A DNA stretch of 7,034 nt from Chitinophagaceae bacterium (GTDB lineage: Bacteria > Bacteroidota > Bacteroidia > Chitinophagales > Chitinophagaceae), in the NCBI GenBank assembly GCA_947452875.1, contig CANGEZ010000103.1, positions 1-7,034 of the forward strand, in the 5' to 3' direction. The notes below the pieces were generated by a model, which saw only the letters and a program-made list of their open reading frames with translations, was not told the DNA's origin and made no database searches. This document shows, in pieces, positions 6,701 through 7,034 of this stretch. The first letter of the stretch is position 1, and each line of letters begins with the position of its first letter. The position numbers were made by a program, and so were the translations under genes.

Positions 6701-7034
6701 ATGTTGCAGAAACACCATTCACTTTGTAAGTGATAGTTCCTGTTCCACCTGTTGCACTGAATGTGATGTTTCCGTTTGAACCAAAGCAATTTGGATTCGT
6801 TCCGTTTGCAGTTAAACTAACAGCGGTTGGAATTGCAATTGTTATCTGTTGAGATGCTGTACATCCATTTGCATCAGTTGCTAAAATTGTATAACCTCCA
6901 GATGCAGTTGCAGAATATGGTGATGTTGCAGAAACACCATTCACTTTGTAAGTGATAGTTCCTGTTCCACCTGTTGCACTGAATGTGATGTTTCCGTTTG
7001 AACCAAAGCAATTTGGATTCGTTCCATTTGCAGT
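3732..7034 (-). CDS. C-terminal 1,100 residues of a large SprB-repeat surface protein with T9SS sorting domain (5' end outside the window)
   Basis: The frame runs without a stop from the right edge to the stop codon at 3732-3734; a possible GTG at 6944 sits inside a repeat and is not a start. Residues are numbered from the window edge. Residues 1 to about 661 hold nine SprB-like repeats of 74-76 residues (patterns ATGGTG-TYKVN, ATSPY, GTYTILATDANGC), each with two Cys. Residues about 662-745 resemble one Ig/PKD-like domain (LTYEWFNPSA, GNYTLYVTDANKC). Residues about 745-995 are regular short beta-strand turns rich in V, T, N and G, with MPKGKLQLKG, VMTGIFMAENI and WNGNTC near the end, suggesting a beta-helix or bactofilin-like fold; I recall similar regions in other Bacteroidota surface proteins. 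Residues 1020-1100 form a type A T9SS sorting domain (VVVSPNPSTTDF, IKIFDVTGSL, LKSGTYFAEI, ending VKLIKLN). A surface adhesin or filament is likely. SprB itself is a gliding adhesin, but the repeat family is widespread, so motility is not implied. Confidence 0.9.
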   Translation of the reverse strand, partial: TANGTNPNCFGSNGNITFSATGGTGTITYKVNGVSATSPYSATASGGYTILATDANGCTASQQITIAIPTAVSLTANGTNPNCFGSNGNITFSATGGTGTITYKVNGVSATSPYSAAASGTYTVLATDANGCTSSQQVTIAIPSAINLVANGTNPNCSGSNGIITFSATGGTGAITYQVNNLIATSPYTATASGVYTILATDAKGCTKSTTVTITIPTVINLTATGTNISCSGLSGNVVFSATGGTGTITYKVNNITATSPYTITTAGTYTILATDANGCTSSKQVVITASTTSTIVLTATGSNPKCAGLNGSITFSATGTTGTVVYKVNNVVATSPYAATASGVYTIIVTDGSGCSATKQVTITTPPAVILTATGVNPVCAGQSATITFNATGGVGTLTYKVNNVAATSPYTATTSGTYVVRVETSSDCYVTKNVIITIPTAINLTATGTNPNCAGQNGSIAFSSTGGVGAIVYKVNNVIATSPYTATAAGIYTISATDANGCSVSKTVTIVSPNAISLTATGTNPNCAGSNGSIVFSATGGTGAITYKVNNVTATSPYAATTSGTYTILATDTKGCTSTKQVVIAIPTAIVLTATAMSPKCTGQTGSIVFSATGGTGVITYKVNNLAAVSPYTVSTAGSYTILATDTKGCTASKVVTITVPAAVTASISSANSNAYCNALTLTGSSTALAPLTYEWFNPSAVLVSTASSISLNNSNVDGNYTLYVTDANKCRSAAAASYNYLKQTLLGNYTVLGLKDVSLGQSNVVNGAVGNTASGKSVAIGANSTVNGFVKSSVITLSQPVTVTGGLVYSPAVVTLPTLQTNTATIPGSNITVLDNVTSTISTNYNTVTIGKAAVVTISGTIYGAITIGEGAQVTFTQASVNINSLVMTSGKLNVNYTTANFNGTAVKIKSTVVIGDRCRVNASNATFHMTDAVADVEKFSVNSSDTRFNGNILMPKGKLQLKGTVGPLVMTGIFMAENIASSVAATWNGNTCAGNLIARNQETPSQIVRDMTNNTSFDVVVSPNPSTTDFKLQISSAKHESVNIKIFDVTGSLQSEIKGKYSGSEIRVGGQLKSGTYFAEIIKGNEKKLVKLIKLN
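5050..7034 (-). repeat. Coding tandem repeat, nine units of 222 bp (one of 228 bp)
   Basis: The codons for the conserved KVN motif recur at 5161, 5383, 5605, 5827, 6049, 6277, 6499, 6721 and 6943. All spacings are 222 bases except 6049 to 6277, which is 228. Every spacing is a multiple of three, so the frame is kept throughout. The two units nearest the right edge are almost identical (6675-6812 against 6897-7034: 3 differences in 138 bases), while those toward the gene's 3' end have diverged much further. The array continues past the window, so its total copy number is unknown. Confidence 0.95.

Noticed and set aside
6942..6944. GTG as the start of the large repeat gene
   Set aside because: It falls inside the conserved TYKVN motif of a repeat unit and the frame continues upstream through another conserved half-unit to the edge.
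5050..7034. CRISPR-like regular spacing
   Set aside because: The repeat unit is 222 bases of continuous coding sequence with gradual divergence, not short identical repeats separated by unrelated spacers.

Overview
The window looks like chromosomal DNA from a member of the Bacteroidota. The evidence is AT-rich sequence, two proteins ending in type A C-terminal domains of the type IX secretion system (T9SS), SprB-type extracellular repeats, a TAnnTTTG-type -7 promoter box, and no obvious Shine-Dalgarno sequences. Genus and species cannot be read from the sequence. No RNA gene, CRISPR array, insertion sequence or phage gene is visible.

Layout from left to right. (1) 1-483, + strand: the C-terminal end of a secreted protein with two dockerin/EF-hand-like loops, cut by the left edge. 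(2) 501-1634, + strand: a 377-residue secreted protein with a signal peptide, an unrecognised beta-rich N-terminal domain, a fibronectin-III-like segment and a T9SS sorting domain. It follows gene 1 after 17 bases and is probably cotranscribed with it. (3) 1654-3573, - strand: a membrane-bound class III adenylate cyclase whose predicted periplasmic sensor part is built of TPR repeats. It converges with gene 2. (4) 3574-3731: a 158-base intergenic region with a promoter-like -7 box for the cyclase and a perfect 18-bp hairpin that probably terminates transcription of the next gene. (5) 3732-7034, - strand: the C-terminal 1,100 residues of a very large surface protein, with nine 74-76-residue SprB-like repeats, one Ig/PKD-like domain, a bactofilin-like or beta-helix-like region and a T9SS sorting domain. 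Its start lies beyond the right edge.

Three of the four genes encode proteins predicted to be exported, two of them with T9SS sorting domains. The cyclase is an inner-membrane sensor that would make cAMP in the cytoplasm. Nothing in the sequence shows that the cyclase controls its neighbours, and its own terminator/promoter boundary suggests separate transcription. The points most worth a second look are the gradient of repeat homogenisation in the large adhesin-like gene, the possible dockerin/cohesin-like pairing of genes 1 and 2, and the two TTG starts in similar sequence contexts. I did not find a clearly new biological system.
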